A DNA stretch of 59,576 bases from Candidatus Mediterraneibacter guildfordensis (GTDB taxonomy: Bacteria; Bacillota; Clostridia; Lachnospirales; Lachnospiraceae): positions 1-59,576 of the forward strand of contig DXIS01000016.1 in the NCBI GenBank assembly GCA_019112735.1, in the 5' to 3' direction. Within the stretch, counting starts at the first letter, position 1. Each line of letters opens with the position of its first letter. The notes beneath the pieces are model-generated. The model did not search any database and had not been told where the DNA came from. It saw only the letters and a program-made list of their open reading frames with translations. Made by a program: the position numbers and the translations under genes. This document shows, piece after piece, positions 18,004 to 27,632 of the stretch.

Positions 18004-19328
18004 GCAAACCAGTAGTTGCCATTGTCGGACGTCCGAACGTGGGGAAATCCACCCTGTTCAATGCGCTGGCCGGTGAGATGATCTCCATCGTGAAAGATAC
18101 GCCGGGCGTGACGCGGGACAGGATCTATGCGGATGTGACATGGCTTGATAAAGAATTTACCATGATCGACACCGGCGGGATCGAGCCGGACAGCAAAGAC
18201 GTGATCCTCTCCCAGATGCGGGAGCAGGCACAGATCGCCATCGAGACCGCGGATGTGATCATTTTCCTTACGGATGTGCGCCAGGGACTTGTGGATGCGG
18301 ATTCCAAGGTGGCGGATATGCTGCGGCGCTCCGGCAAACCGGTCGTGCTGGTCGTGAATAAAGTAGATAATTTTGAAAAATATATGCCCGATGTATATGA
18401 ATTTTACAATCTTGGCATCGGGGATCCGGTACCGATCTCGGCATCATCCCGGCTGGGACTTGGCGATATGTTGGAGGCTGTGGCGGAGCATTTCCCGGAA
18501 GGCGCAGGGGAGCAGGAAGAGGACGACCGGCCGCGGATCGCCATCGTGGGCAAGCCGAATGTAGGAAAATCGTCTATTGTCAACCGCCTGCTGGGTGAAA
18601 ACCGGGTGATCGTTTCCGATATTGCCGGGACGACCCGGGACGCCATAGATACAGCGATCGTACACAACGGGAAGGAATACGTGTTTATCGACACGGCCGG
18701 ACTCCGGCGCAAGAGCCGGATCAAAGAGGAACTGGAGCGGTACAGCATCATCCGCACCGTGACGGCGGTGGAGCGCGCGGATGTCGTGCTTATGGTCATT
18801 GACGCCACGGAAGGCGTGACCGAGCAGGATGCGAAGATCGCGGGGATCGCACATGAGCGGGGCAAGGGTGTCATCATTGTTGTGAACAAGTGGGACGCCA
18901 TTGAGAAAAATGACCGCACCATGCGGGAATACGAGAGCGACATCCGCAATGTCCTTTCCTATATGCCCTATGCGGAGATCATGTATGTGTCCGCCCTGAC
19001 CGGCCAGCGTCTTGCGAAACTCTATGATATGATCGATATGGTCATTGAGAATCAGACGCTTCGTGTGGCCACAGGCGTCTTAAATGAGATCATGACGGAG
19101 GCCGTCGCGCTGCAGCAGCCGCCGTCAGACAAAGGAAAACGGCTGAAGCTTTATTATATCACTCAGGTTGCAGTCAAGCCGCCGACTTTTGTGATCTTTG
19201 TAAACGATAAAGAACTGATGCATTTCTCCTATACGAGATATCTGGAGAATAAGATCCGCGAGGCATTCGGCTTCAGGGGGACTTCACTGAAATTCTTTAT
19301 CCGCGAGCGCAAGGATAAAGATCAGTAA
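18000..19328 (+). CDS. der: Ribosome-associated GTPase Der (EngA)
   Basis: The 442-residue protein has two tandem GTPase domains, each with its P-loop (GRPNVGKST at residues 10-18 and GKPNVGKSS near 184), DTGG/DTAG and NKxD motifs, and a C-terminal KH-like domain (about 355-442). Der acts in late 50S subunit assembly and is normally essential. Overlapping translation with the DUF512 gene and plsY 38 nt downstream is the common clostridial arrangement. Confidence 0.97.
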   Translation: MSKPVVAIVGRPNVGKSTLFNALAGEMISIVKDTPGVTRDRIYADVTWLDKEFTMIDTGGIEPDSKDVILSQMREQAQIAIETADVIIFLTDVRQGLVDADSKVADMLRRSGKPVVLVVNKVDNFEKYMPDVYEFYNLGIGDPVPISASSRLGLGDMLEAVAEHFPEGAGEQEEDDRPRIAIVGKPNVGKSSIVNRLLGENRVIVSDIAGTTRDAIDTAIVHNGKEYVFIDTAGLRRKSRIKEELERYSIIRTVTAVERADVVLMVIDATEGVTEQDAKIAGIAHERGKGVIIVVNKWDAIEKNDRTMREYESDIRNVLSYMPYAEIMYVSALTGQRLAKLYDMIDMVIENQTLRVATGVLNEIMTEAVALQQPPSDKGKRLKLYYITQVAVKPPTFVIFVNDKELMHFSYTRYLENKIREAFGFRGTSLKFFIRERKDKDQ

Positions 19329-19366
19329 AGTATAAAAAATAAAGGAGAGTAAAGGAGCGGAGAGGT

Positions 19367-20020
19367 ATGGAACGTTTGATCTGTCTGGCTGTCGGGTATG
19401 TGTGCGGTCTGTTTCAGACCGGCTACATTGTGGGCGAGATGAACCATGTGGATATCAGGAAACAGGGGAGCGGCAACGCGGGTACTACGAACGCTTTGCG
19501 GGTCCTTGGATGGAAGGCGGGAGCGCTGACATTTGCCGGCGACGTCCTGAAATGTGTTGTCGCGTTTCTGATCGTATACTTTATGTACAGAGGAAGCGAC
19601 TGCCGGTGGCTTCTTGCAATGTACGCCGGAGCCGGCGTGACGCTGGGCCATAATTTTCCGTTCTATATGAATTTTAAAGGCGGAAAAGGAATTGCCGTAA
19701 TGGCGGGCCTGGTTGTTGTGAACAGTTTCTGCCATCTGCCGGCAAGCCTGCTTCTGATCCCGGTCACACTTGTCTGCTTCCTTCTTCCGGTGGTTGCGAC
19801 CCGTTACATATCGGTAGGATCACTTACCGCATATACTGTATTTCTGATCGAGATGATCGTGATCGGCCAGTGGGGCTGGTTCGATATGGAACAGGCCCGG
19901 TGTACGGAACTGTATGTGATCCTTGCACTGATGACAGCGCTGGCGTGGTACAGACACAGGGCAAATATCAAGCGCCTGGCAGCAGGGGAAGAAAACAAAT
20001 TCGGAGCAAAAAAGAAATAA
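19367..20020 (+). CDS. plsY: Acyl-phosphate glycerol-3-phosphate acyltransferase PlsY
   Basis: This 217-residue integral membrane protein has several hydrophobic helices and the PlsY motifs GSGNAGTTNALRVLGWKAG (about 36-54) and GHNFPFYMNFKGGKGIA (about 92-108). It acylates glycerol 3-phosphate using the acyl-phosphate made by PlsX, the first membrane step of phospholipid synthesis. gpsA, which makes the glycerol 3-phosphate acceptor, follows after 32 nt, so donor and acceptor steps are genetically paired. Confidence 0.95.
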   Translation: MERLICLAVGYVCGLFQTGYIVGEMNHVDIRKQGSGNAGTTNALRVLGWKAGALTFAGDVLKCVVAFLIVYFMYRGSDCRWLLAMYAGAGVTLGHNFPFYMNFKGGKGIAVMAGLVVVNSFCHLPASLLLIPVTLVCFLLPVVATRYISVGSLTAYTVFLIEMIVIGQWGWFDMEQARCTELYVILALMTALAWYRHRANIKRLAAGEENKFGAKKK

Positions 20021-20052
20021 ACATTATAAAATATAAAAAGGAGCGTTAAGAC

Positions 20053-21066
20053 ATGGCGAATGTAGGCGTACTCGGGGCAGGAAGCTGGGGGACCGCGCTG
20101 TCTGTCCTTCTCACGGAAAACGGACATCAGGTGACGGTCTGGTCTATAGATGAGAATGAGGTAAATATGCTGAACGAAAAACGGGAGCACGTGCAGAAGC
20201 TTCCGGGCGTGAAGCTCCCGGACAGTATGGTGGTCACCACTGACCTGGAAGGGACAGTAAAAGGGAAGGACTTTCTGGTCCTTGCCGTGCCGTCACCGTT
20301 TACGAGGAGTACAGCGAAGAAAATGGCTCCTTTTGTGGCGGAGGGACAGATCATTGTTGATGTTGCAAAAGGAATTGAAGAGGCTACGCTTCTGACGCTC
20401 TCGAAACAGATCGAGGAGGAGATCCCGCAGGCGGATGTAGCCGTCCTGTCAGGACCGAGCCATGCAGAAGAAGTGGGGAGAAAACTTCCGACCACCTGCG
20501 TGATCGGCGCGAAGACACGGAAAACGGCGGAATATCTCCAGTCCATGTTTATCAGCCCGGTATTCCGGGTATATACAAGTCCGGACATCCTCGGCATAGA
20601 ACTGGGCGGTTCTCTGAAAAATGTCATCGCCCTGGCCGCCGGTATCGCGGACGGCCTGGGATACGGCGATAATACAAAGGCGGCCCTGATCACCAGAGGC
20701 ATCGCAGAGATCACGCGTCTTGGCGTAAAAATGGGCGGCAGGATCGAAACATTCAGCGGTCTGACCGGGATCGGCGACCTGATCGTAACCTGCGCCAGCG
20801 TCCACAGCCGGAACCGGAAGGCCGGCTACCTGATGGGACAGGGAATGTCCATGCAGGAGGCCATGGATGAAGTAAAGATGGTTGTCGAGGGCGTGTATTC
20901 GGCCAAAGCGGCGGCAAAACTTGCAGAGAAATACGGAGTATCCATGCCGATCGTCGACGAAGTAAATGCAGTCCTTTTTGACGGGAAATCACCGGCGGAG
21001 GCCGTAAATGACCTGATGATGCGTGAATCCCGCAGCGAGAACCGCGCCCTTGAGTGGGAAGAATAA
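20053..21066 (+). CDS. gpsA: Glycerol-3-phosphate dehydrogenase [NAD(P)+]
   Basis: The 337-residue enzyme has the Rossmann motif GAGSWGTALS at residues 7-16, the catalytic-lysine region ELGGSLKNVIALAAGIADGLGYGDNTKAA, and the C-terminal domain of GpsA. It reduces dihydroxyacetone phosphate to sn-glycerol 3-phosphate for phospholipid synthesis. RBS AAGGAG is 9 nt before the ATG. spoIVA lies downstream under its own sporulation promoter. Confidence 0.96.
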   Translation: MANVGVLGAGSWGTALSVLLTENGHQVTVWSIDENEVNMLNEKREHVQKLPGVKLPDSMVVTTDLEGTVKGKDFLVLAVPSPFTRSTAKKMAPFVAEGQIIVDVAKGIEEATLLTLSKQIEEEIPQADVAVLSGPSHAEEVGRKLPTTCVIGAKTRKTAEYLQSMFISPVFRVYTSPDILGIELGGSLKNVIALAAGIADGLGYGDNTKAALITRGIAEITRLGVKMGGRIETFSGLTGIGDLIVTCASVHSRNRKAGYLMGQGMSMQEAMDEVKMVVEGVYSAKAAAKLAEKYGVSMPIVDEVNAVLFDGKSPAEAVNDLMMRESRSENRALEWEE

Positions 21067-21070
21067 AAAA

Positions 21071-21100
21071 GTCATACCCCCGTATTCTGCGTCATACATT
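21071..21100 (+). promoter_or_regulatory. Sigma-E-type promoter of spoIVA
   Basis: GTCATAC (21071-21077) and CATACATT (21093-21100) with 15 nt between match the mother-cell sigma-E pattern (-35 with an ATA core, -10 CATACAnT). No sigma-A promoter is visible in this gap. This fits the known mother-cell expression of spoIVA in Bacillus. Confidence 0.72.
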
Positions 21101-21127
21101 GTATCAGCAGAGTAAGGGGGTATTATT

Positions 21128-22600
21128 ATGGATTCATTTCAGGTATACAGAGATATGCAGATGCGGACCGGAGGCGAGATCTATATCGGGATCGTCGGAC
21201 CGGTGCGGACCGGAAAGTCCACATTTATCAAAAGATTCATGGATCTGCTCGTGCTTCCGAATATGACAGACAGCCATGCAAAAACGCGGACAAAGGATGA
21301 ACTTCCCCAGTCTGCATCCGGTACGACCGTTATGACAACAGAACCGAAGTTCGTTCCGAAAGAAGCGGCTGTCGTCAGATTCTCGGATGATGTGGATGCA
21401 AAGGTCCGGCTGATAGACTGTGTGGGGTTCATGGTAGACGGCGCATCCGGGCATATGGAGAACGGCGGGGAGAGGCAGGTTAAAACACCCTGGTTTGAAT
21501 ATGAGATCCCGTTTACAAAAGCGGCGGAGATCGGGACGGAGAAAGTGATACGCGATCATGCGACGATCGGTTTTGTGATCACAACAGATGGCAGCATCAC
21601 GGATCTTCCGAGGGAAAACTACATAGAGCCGGAGGAAAAAACGGTGTGCGAACTGAAAGCGATCGGAAAACCGTTTATTATCCTTCTGAACTGTAAAAAA
21701 CCTTACGCCGATGAGGCAAAGACGCTCGCCGGTGAACTGCAGCAGAAATATGGCGTCAGGACGGTGCCGGTCAACTGCGAACAGATGAAGCCGGAGGACA
21801 TCCATGAGGTCATGCGGCAGGTGCTCTATGAATTCCCGGTTACAGAAGTGGAGTTCTATATCCCGAAATGGGTGGAGATGCTCTCCAGGGATCACAGGAT
21901 CAAAAAGGACCTGCTGGATCAGGTCCGCGGATTTATGGACGGGATAAGTGATATCCGAAGCGCCGTCGCTGCGGAGCCGGAAACCGACAGCGGGTATATA
22001 GAAGGCATGGCAGTGGAAAAAGTCGATATGGATACCGGTATAGTGAGAGTGCAGGTACAGTATGAAGAAAAATATTATTATGAAGTGCTCAGCGAGCTTA
22101 CCGGAACAGATATCCGCGGGGAGTATGAACTGATCACGATGATCCGGGAACTGTCATCCATGCGCCGGGAACTGAGTGCCATAAAAGATGCTTTCACGAA
22201 CGTTAAAATGAAAGGATACGGGGTCGTCACTCCGGCAAAAGAGGAGATACGGCTGGATGAACCGGAAATAATCAAACAGGGCAGCAGGTTCGGCGTCAAG
22301 ATCCATTCAGAAGCGCCGTCCATCCATATGATCCGCGCAAATATCGAGACGGAGATCGCACCGATCGTGGGGACTGAGCAGCAGGCGCAAGATCTGGCGG
22401 CTTATATAAAAAAGGAAAGCGAAACGCCGGAGGGAGTCTGGGGGACGAATATATTCGGTAAAACTGTGGAAGAACTGGTTATGGACGGGATGCGCAGTAA
22501 AATTGCCATGATCGGGGATGAGAGCCAGGTGAAGCTTCAGGATTCCATGCAGAAGATCGTAAATGATACAAATGGCGGGCTTGTATGTATCATTATATAA
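21128..22600 (+). CDS. spoIVA: Stage IV sporulation protein A (spore coat morphogenetic ATPase)
   Basis: The 490-residue protein has an N-terminal Walker A GPVRTGKST (near residue 25), a central region, and the conserved SpoIVA C-terminus ending GGLVCIII. SpoIVA polymerises with ATP hydrolysis on the outer forespore membrane and forms the basement layer of the coat. Length equals the Bacillus protein (about 492). Its presence behind a sigma-E-type promoter shows the organism belongs to an endospore-forming lineage. RBS AGTAAGGGGG precedes the ATG. Confidence 0.96.
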   Translation: MDSFQVYRDMQMRTGGEIYIGIVGPVRTGKSTFIKRFMDLLVLPNMTDSHAKTRTKDELPQSASGTTVMTTEPKFVPKEAAVVRFSDDVDAKVRLIDCVGFMVDGASGHMENGGERQVKTPWFEYEIPFTKAAEIGTEKVIRDHATIGFVITTDGSITDLPRENYIEPEEKTVCELKAIGKPFIILLNCKKPYADEAKTLAGELQQKYGVRTVPVNCEQMKPEDIHEVMRQVLYEFPVTEVEFYIPKWVEMLSRDHRIKKDLLDQVRGFMDGISDIRSAVAAEPETDSGYIEGMAVEKVDMDTGIVRVQVQYEEKYYYEVLSELTGTDIRGEYELITMIRELSSMRRELSAIKDAFTNVKMKGYGVVTPAKEEIRLDEPEIIKQGSRFGVKIHSEAPSIHMIRANIETEIAPIVGTEQQAQDLAAYIKKESETPEGVWGTNIFGKTVEELVMDGMRSKIAMIGDESQVKLQDSMQKIVNDTNGGLVCIII

Positions 22601-22634
22601 GATCCGCATATAAGATCCGCGGCATAAAGCTGTC

Positions 22635-22663
22635 TCGACATTTCTGCCGGGGCAGAGTATAAT
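22635..22663 (+). promoter_or_regulatory. Promoter upstream of the DEAH helicase gene
   Basis: TCGACA (22635-22640), 17 nt, TATAAT (22658-22663), giving a leader of about 70 nt that contains the hairpin at 22665-22690. Confidence 0.55.
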
Positions 22664-22664
22664 G

Positions 22665-22690
22665 AAGGCAGGTTCGTGTAAACCTGCCTT
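22665..22690 (+). terminator. Hairpin between spoIVA and the helicase gene
   Basis: AAGGCAGGTT (22665-22674) pairs perfectly with AACCTGCCTT (22681-22690) around a 6-nt loop. The T-run after it is short. It could terminate spoIVA transcription or be a leader hairpin for the next gene. Confidence 0.45.
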
Positions 22691-22739
22691 TGTTCCGGAC
22701 CGTTCGGCTGTGCCGGGATTATATCGCAAAAGGATGTGA

Positions 22740-25469
22740 ATGTACATGAAAGATAAAAATGTGTATGACGGGATCCTTTCTTTTCAGGGAAAGTGGCGAA
22801 GTTACCAGGAACGGGTACTGAATGAGTCAGAAATCTATCTGGATGACGGGAAGATCCATATCGTGGCGGCTCCCGGTGCGGGCAAGACAACGCTCGGGAT
22901 CGAGCTGATCCGGCGGACAGGCCGTCCGTGCCTTATCCTGTCGCCGCGTATTGTAATACGTCAGCAGTGGCTGGAACGGATCCGGGATTCATTTCTGAGC
23001 GGAAGAGAGCTGCCGCAGAAGGAACAGGACGGAGAGGATATTCTGTTCTCCAGTGATATCCGGCATCCCGGGCTGGTTACTTCCATTACTTACCAGACGC
23101 TTTACAGCGCGATGAACGGTGCGAAAAATGTGGAAGAAACAGATGAAGAAGGAGAGAAGGAAGAAACAGATTTTGCCGGATTTGAGTTTGTGCGCCAGAT
23201 CAAAGCCGCGGGGATCGGGACGATCTGTCTGGATGAGTGCCACCATCTGAAAAATGAATGGTGGAAGGCTCTTGAAACATTCATGGGCGAGATGGAGGAG
23301 ACCGGTGTGACAGTGATCTCGCTTACCGCTACGCCGCCTTATGATTCAACACCTGCTCAGTGGGAGCGGTATACGAAAATGTGCGGACCTGTCGATGCGG
23401 AGATCGCTGTTCCGGAACTGGTGAAGGAAGGAAGCCTGTGCCCGCATCAGGATTATGTCTGGTTCAATGTGCCTTCAGAGGATGAAGTGCAGGAGATACG
23501 GCGGTTCCGTGAAAATGCGGGAGAGGTGTTCAGGTTCCTTATGACGGATCAGAGCCTGCGTGAAGCGGCTGCAACCCACCCGGCGCTTAAAAACTATGAT
23601 GCGTATTTTGACCGGATGCTGGAAAATCCGGGATATCTTTCAGGCCTTTTATGCTTCTGCCAGGCGTCAGGCATTCCGTTTTCAGGAAAGTGGCTGAAAG
23701 TCCTCGGCGTTGGCAGGATGCCTGAAATGTCGGAAAAGTGGATGGAATATTTCCTTCAGGGATTTCTTTTTGACGATGCGGATAGCTATCAGACAACAGA
23801 TCAGTACCGCAGCGCACTTAATAAGCAGTTAAAAGAATCGGGACTTACAGAACGAAAGAATGTCCGTTTCCTGTCAAATGAAAAGATCGAGAAAATGCTG
23901 GTCAGCAGCCGCGGCAAGCTTGAGAGTATCCTGCGGATCGCTTCATGTGAGCATACCGCAATGGGTGAAAAACTGAGGATGCTGATCCTGACGGATTATA
24001 TCCGTAGCGAGTACAGAAGCGCCATTGGCGATGCAGATAAAACGCCGGGGATCATGGGCGTCCTGCCGGTATTTGAACTTCTGCGCAGAAGGGGCGCAGG
24101 ATGGCGGCTGGGCGTTCTGTGCGGAAGCATGGTGGTCATACCGGATGCGGCAGGAGAGGCTTTTGCGGCGGAACTGGACAAAGCAGCGCCCGGGCAGAAA
24201 CCGGTCTTTAAGGAATTGCGTGATCCAGAGGGCACAAGTCTCGGATACAGTGAGGTAAAATTAAACGGCGGGACAGGGATCTGCACCCGTGTTGTTACAG
24301 AATTATTTGAACAGGGATTTATCCAGATCCTTGTGGGAACAAAGTCTCTGCTGGGAGAGGGATGGGATTCCCAGGTGATCAATTCCCTGATCATGGCCAG
24401 CACGGTGGGGTCCTACGTGCTGGGCAATCAGATGCGGGGCAGGGCGATCCGGATCAACCGGAATGATCCTTATAAAGTGAGCAATATCTGGCATCTTGTC
24501 TGCATGTCCACCCCGCAGGAGGAAGCGGAAAAACGGCGTATGGGGATCAGCGAACCGGAGCTGTCAGAGGATTTCCGTACGCTGGAGCGCCGGATGGAAG
24601 GGGTGCTCGGCGTCAGTTATGACGGCGCGGTGATCGAAAACGGCATCGGGCGCCTGACGACGATCCGGAGACCATTCACAAAGAAACATATCGGACAGAT
24701 CAATGAGGAAACGGCACGAAGGAGTGCCGACCGGGTTTCGGTAGCCGGTCAGTGGAAACAGGCTGTATGTGCCTGTGATAAGATGGAAGTGGCGGAAGAA
24801 TACAGATCCGTCAGGAAGAGATTCCGGCCGGGGGTTCTGTTTTATAATGCACTTGGCGTGCAGATCCTTGCTATTGTTCTGGAAATCCTTAATATCCTCC
24901 AGTTTGTCCTGTTCGGGGGGCTGCTTCCGAATGCAGGCTTTTACGGGATCACCGGCGGCTTTATCCTGCTGACAGTTGTATTTGGCGGAAAGCTGATCCG
25001 TCAGCTTACACCGATGTGGCGGTTCAACGGCATCAGCAGGGGCGTGTTCCGTGCGCTTCAGAAAGCGGGACAGATCACTTCTGAATGTATGGTAAAGACA
25101 GAAGAAGAGGATGGCATCTGGTTCTCTGCATGGCTGCAGGGCGGAACAGACCGTGAGAAGCATGTCTATGCAGATGCGCTCGCCGAGATGCTGGCTCCGG
25201 CAGACAACCAGCGGTATCTTCTGTGCCATGGCGGCAGCAGAGAACGGGCAAAAGAGTTTTTCTGCGTACCGGCGGTGTTTGCTGGAACGAGGGAGAAAGC
25301 AGATCTCTTCCAGAGAGAAATGATTCCTTATATCGGAAGGTTCCGGCTCGTATATACCCGCAATCCGGAAGGAAGAAAGGTCCTGCTCCATGCAAGGGCG
25401 CGTGCATTTGCAAACCGGAATGAGCGCAGTATGGACAGAAAGAGGAAAGTAAGAGGCACACTAGAGTGA
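22740..25469 (+). CDS. DEAH-type superfamily 2 helicase with C-terminal membrane hairpin
   Basis: The 909-residue protein has a helicase core: Walker A AAPGAGKTT (residues 43-51), Walker B/motif II DECHH (165-169), motif III SLTATPP, and a C-terminal helicase half with GTKSLLGEGWDSQVINSLI and QMRGRAIR. The core resembles the helicase half of type III restriction enzymes, yet no methylase or nuclease gene is adjacent. At about residues 698-755 two hydrophobic stretches predict a membrane hairpin, followed by a 150-residue soluble tail I do not recognise. The ATG at 22746 is an equally possible start. Its role is unknown; it precedes punA by 16 nt. Confidence 0.8.
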   Translation: MYMKDKNVYDGILSFQGKWRSYQERVLNESEIYLDDGKIHIVAAPGAGKTTLGIELIRRTGRPCLILSPRIVIRQQWLERIRDSFLSGRELPQKEQDGEDILFSSDIRHPGLVTSITYQTLYSAMNGAKNVEETDEEGEKEETDFAGFEFVRQIKAAGIGTICLDECHHLKNEWWKALETFMGEMEETGVTVISLTATPPYDSTPAQWERYTKMCGPVDAEIAVPELVKEGSLCPHQDYVWFNVPSEDEVQEIRRFRENAGEVFRFLMTDQSLREAAATHPALKNYDAYFDRMLENPGYLSGLLCFCQASGIPFSGKWLKVLGVGRMPEMSEKWMEYFLQGFLFDDADSYQTTDQYRSALNKQLKESGLTERKNVRFLSNEKIEKMLVSSRGKLESILRIASCEHTAMGEKLRMLILTDYIRSEYRSAIGDADKTPGIMGVLPVFELLRRRGAGWRLGVLCGSMVVIPDAAGEAFAAELDKAAPGQKPVFKELRDPEGTSLGYSEVKLNGGTGICTRVVTELFEQGFIQILVGTKSLLGEGWDSQVINSLIMASTVGSYVLGNQMRGRAIRINRNDPYKVSNIWHLVCMSTPQEEAEKRRMGISEPELSEDFRTLERRMEGVLGVSYDGAVIENGIGRLTTIRRPFTKKHIGQINEETARRSADRVSVAGQWKQAVCACDKMEVAEEYRSVRKRFRPGVLFYNALGVQILAIVLEILNILQFVLFGGLLPNAGFYGITGGFILLTVVFGGKLIRQLTPMWRFNGISRGVFRALQKAGQITSECMVKTEEEDGIWFSAWLQGGTDREKHVYADALAEMLAPADNQRYLLCHGGSRERAKEFFCVPAVFAGTREKADLFQREMIPYIGRFRLVYTRNPEGRKVLLHARARAFANRNERSMDRKRKVRGTLE

Positions 25470-25485
25470 ACGAAGGAGACATAGA

Positions 25486-26322
25486 ATGAGCATACAGTAT
25501 GAAAAACTGGAAAAATGTTATGAATATTACCGGTCGGTGACCGGCTTTATGCCGAAAGTGGGTCTGATCCTGGGGTCGGGGCTGGGCGGATATGCGAAAA
25601 ATATGAAGGTGGTAAAGGAGATCCCTTACGGGGATATCCCCGGATTCCCGGTTTCCACGGTGCAGGGGCACGACGGCCGGTTTATGCTGGGCTATATCGG
25701 AGATGTGCCGGCTGTTGTCATGAAAGGCCGGGTGCACTATTATGAAGGATATCCGATGGAGGATGTGGTGCTCCCGACGAGGCTGATGAAGCGGATGGGC
25801 ATTGAAGTGCTTTTTCTGACCAATGCGGCGGGCGGGATCAACCGGGGATTCCGGGTGGGTGATTTTATGATGATCACGGATCAGATCTCGAGCTTTGTCC
25901 CGTCACCGCTGATTGGCGAGAATGTATCGGAACTGGGCGACCGTTTTCCGGATATGACCCATATTTATGATGAAGAACTTCAGGGGTGGATCGAAGAGAC
26001 GGCGCGGGAGGAAGATATCCCGCTGCAGAAAGGCGTTTATCTCCAGACCACAGGGCCGAATTTTGAAAGCCCGGCCGAGATACGTATGTACAGTCTGCTT
26101 GGGGCGGATGCGGTCGGAATGAGTACGGCCTGTGAAGCCATTGCCGCGCGGCATGCGGGCGTCCGCGTGTGCGGGATTTCCTGCATATCAAACATGGCCA
26201 GCGGGATCTCGGAAGAAGAACTGAGCCATCTGGACGTGCAGGCGATCGCGGATCAGAGATCCGGAGAATTTGAGCGGATCGTGACAAAGAGTATAGAGAA
26301 GATAGGAGCACATATAGGATGA
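25486..26322 (+). CDS. punA: Purine-nucleoside phosphorylase
   Basis: The 278-residue enzyme has GLILGSGLGG (about 27-36), MKGRVHYYEGY, the purine-site segment TNAAGGINRGF and TTGPNFESPAEIRM, all typical of the trimeric PNP family. It phosphorolyses guanosine and inosine to the base plus ribose 1-phosphate in purine salvage. The stop overlaps the next start (ATGA), coupling it to an aminohydrolase that could supply or use purine-like substrates. RBS GAAGGAGAC lies upstream. Confidence 0.93.
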   Translation: MSIQYEKLEKCYEYYRSVTGFMPKVGLILGSGLGGYAKNMKVVKEIPYGDIPGFPVSTVQGHDGRFMLGYIGDVPAVVMKGRVHYYEGYPMEDVVLPTRLMKRMGIEVLFLTNAAGGINRGFRVGDFMMITDQISSFVPSPLIGENVSELGDRFPDMTHIYDEELQGWIEETAREEDIPLQKGVYLQTTGPNFESPAEIRMYSLLGADAVGMSTACEAIAARHAGVRVCGISCISNMASGISEEELSHLDVQAIADQRSGEFERIVTKSIEKIGAHIG

Positions 26323-27629
26323 GGACAAGGATTTATAATGCTAGAATACTGACAATGGAAGCAGACCGGGCGGTCTTTACGGGCGAGATCCACATTGAGG
26401 ACGGCAGGATCATCTGCGTCAGCGGATACGACGGAAAAGAAACCCCGGAAGGCGCCCCGGCAAACTGGGATGAGGAGATCGACGCCGGAGGCAATCTGAT
26501 CATGCCGGGCTTTAAAAATGCGCATACCCATTCACCCATGACATTCCTGCGATCCTATGCGGACGATATGAAGCTGCAGGAGTGGCTGTATGATAAAGTA
26601 TTTCCGGCGGAGGCAAAGCTGACGGAAGATGATATCTACTGGCTGACAAAGCTGGCGGTCATGGAGTATCTGACCAGCGGGATCACTTCTGCCTTTGATA
26701 TGTACATGAAGAAGCATGAGACGGCGCGGGCTGCACAGGAGACCGGCTTCCGGATGGTGCTCTGCGGGGATATCAATGATTTCGGCGGAACCGTGCAGGA
26801 TGTGGAGAACGATTATCTGAAATACAATCAGGATAAAAACAGTCTGGTATCCTACAGGATCGGGTTTCACGCGGAATATACGACCGCCCGCCCGATCATG
26901 GAGGGGCTGGCCCGGCTGGCGGACCAGTACGGGGCTCCGGTGTGCGTCCACTGTTCGGAGACCCGGAAAGAAGTGGAAGAGTGCCGGGAACGTACCGGTA
27001 TGACGCCGGTGGCCTATATGGATTCCCTGGGGCTGTTCCGCCACGGCGGCGTCCTGTTCCACGGCGTGCACATGGATGACGGGGATTTTGATATCATTAA
27101 GAAACGCGGGATCTGCGTTGTGACGAATCCGGCTTCCAATCTGAAGCTGGCAAGCGGTATTGCGCCGGTGAAGCGCTATCTGGATATGGGGATCCCGGTG
27201 GCGATCGGGACGGACGGACCGGCCAGCAATAACTGCCTGGACATGTTCCGGGAAATGTTCCTGGTAACAGGACTCCAGAAAGTATTCTGCGACGATCCGG
27301 AAGCCGTGCCGGCCATGGACGTGCTGAAGATGGCGGTCACAAACGGCGCGCATGCAATGGGGCTTTCGGACTGCGACAGCATTGCCCCGGGAAAACGGGC
27401 GGACCTGATCATGCTGGATCTGTCCCAGCCCAATATGCAGCCGCTTCGCAACAGCATCGAGAAGAACATTGTGTACAGCGCAAGCAAGCAGAATGTGAAG
27501 ATGACGATGATAGGCGGAAAAGTTCTGTATCAGGACGGTACATTTTATATCGGAGAAACGAAGGAAACGATCTACGAGAATGCCGCGCGGATCTCAGAGC
27601 GGATCCTCGGCGCAGAGAAGGGGATATAA
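26319..27629 (+). CDS. Amidohydrolase, 5'-methylthioadenosine/S-adenosylhomocysteine deaminase type
   Basis: This 436-residue metal-dependent hydrolase has the HxH motif NAHTHSPM (H69, H71), a downstream VCVHCSET histidine, HGVHMDDGDF and the metal aspartate in GTDGPASNNCLDMF. The sequence fits the MtaD/SAH deaminase group of the ATZ/TRZ amidohydrolases, which convert adenosine-type compounds to inosine-type ones. Coupling to punA makes purine nucleoside salvage likely, with the nucleoside product passed to the phosphorylase. Substrate is inferred from family and context only. Confidence 0.82.
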   Translation: MRTRIYNARILTMEADRAVFTGEIHIEDGRIICVSGYDGKETPEGAPANWDEEIDAGGNLIMPGFKNAHTHSPMTFLRSYADDMKLQEWLYDKVFPAEAKLTEDDIYWLTKLAVMEYLTSGITSAFDMYMKKHETARAAQETGFRMVLCGDINDFGGTVQDVENDYLKYNQDKNSLVSYRIGFHAEYTTARPIMEGLARLADQYGAPVCVHCSETRKEVEECRERTGMTPVAYMDSLGLFRHGGVLFHGVHMDDGDFDIIKKRGICVVTNPASNLKLASGIAPVKRYLDMGIPVAIGTDGPASNNCLDMFREMFLVTGLQKVFCDDPEAVPAMDVLKMAVTNGAHAMGLSDCDSIAPGKRADLIMLDLSQPNMQPLRNSIEKNIVYSASKQNVKMTMIGGKVLYQDGTFYIGETKETIYENAARISERILGAEKGI

Positions 27630-27632
27630 GAC

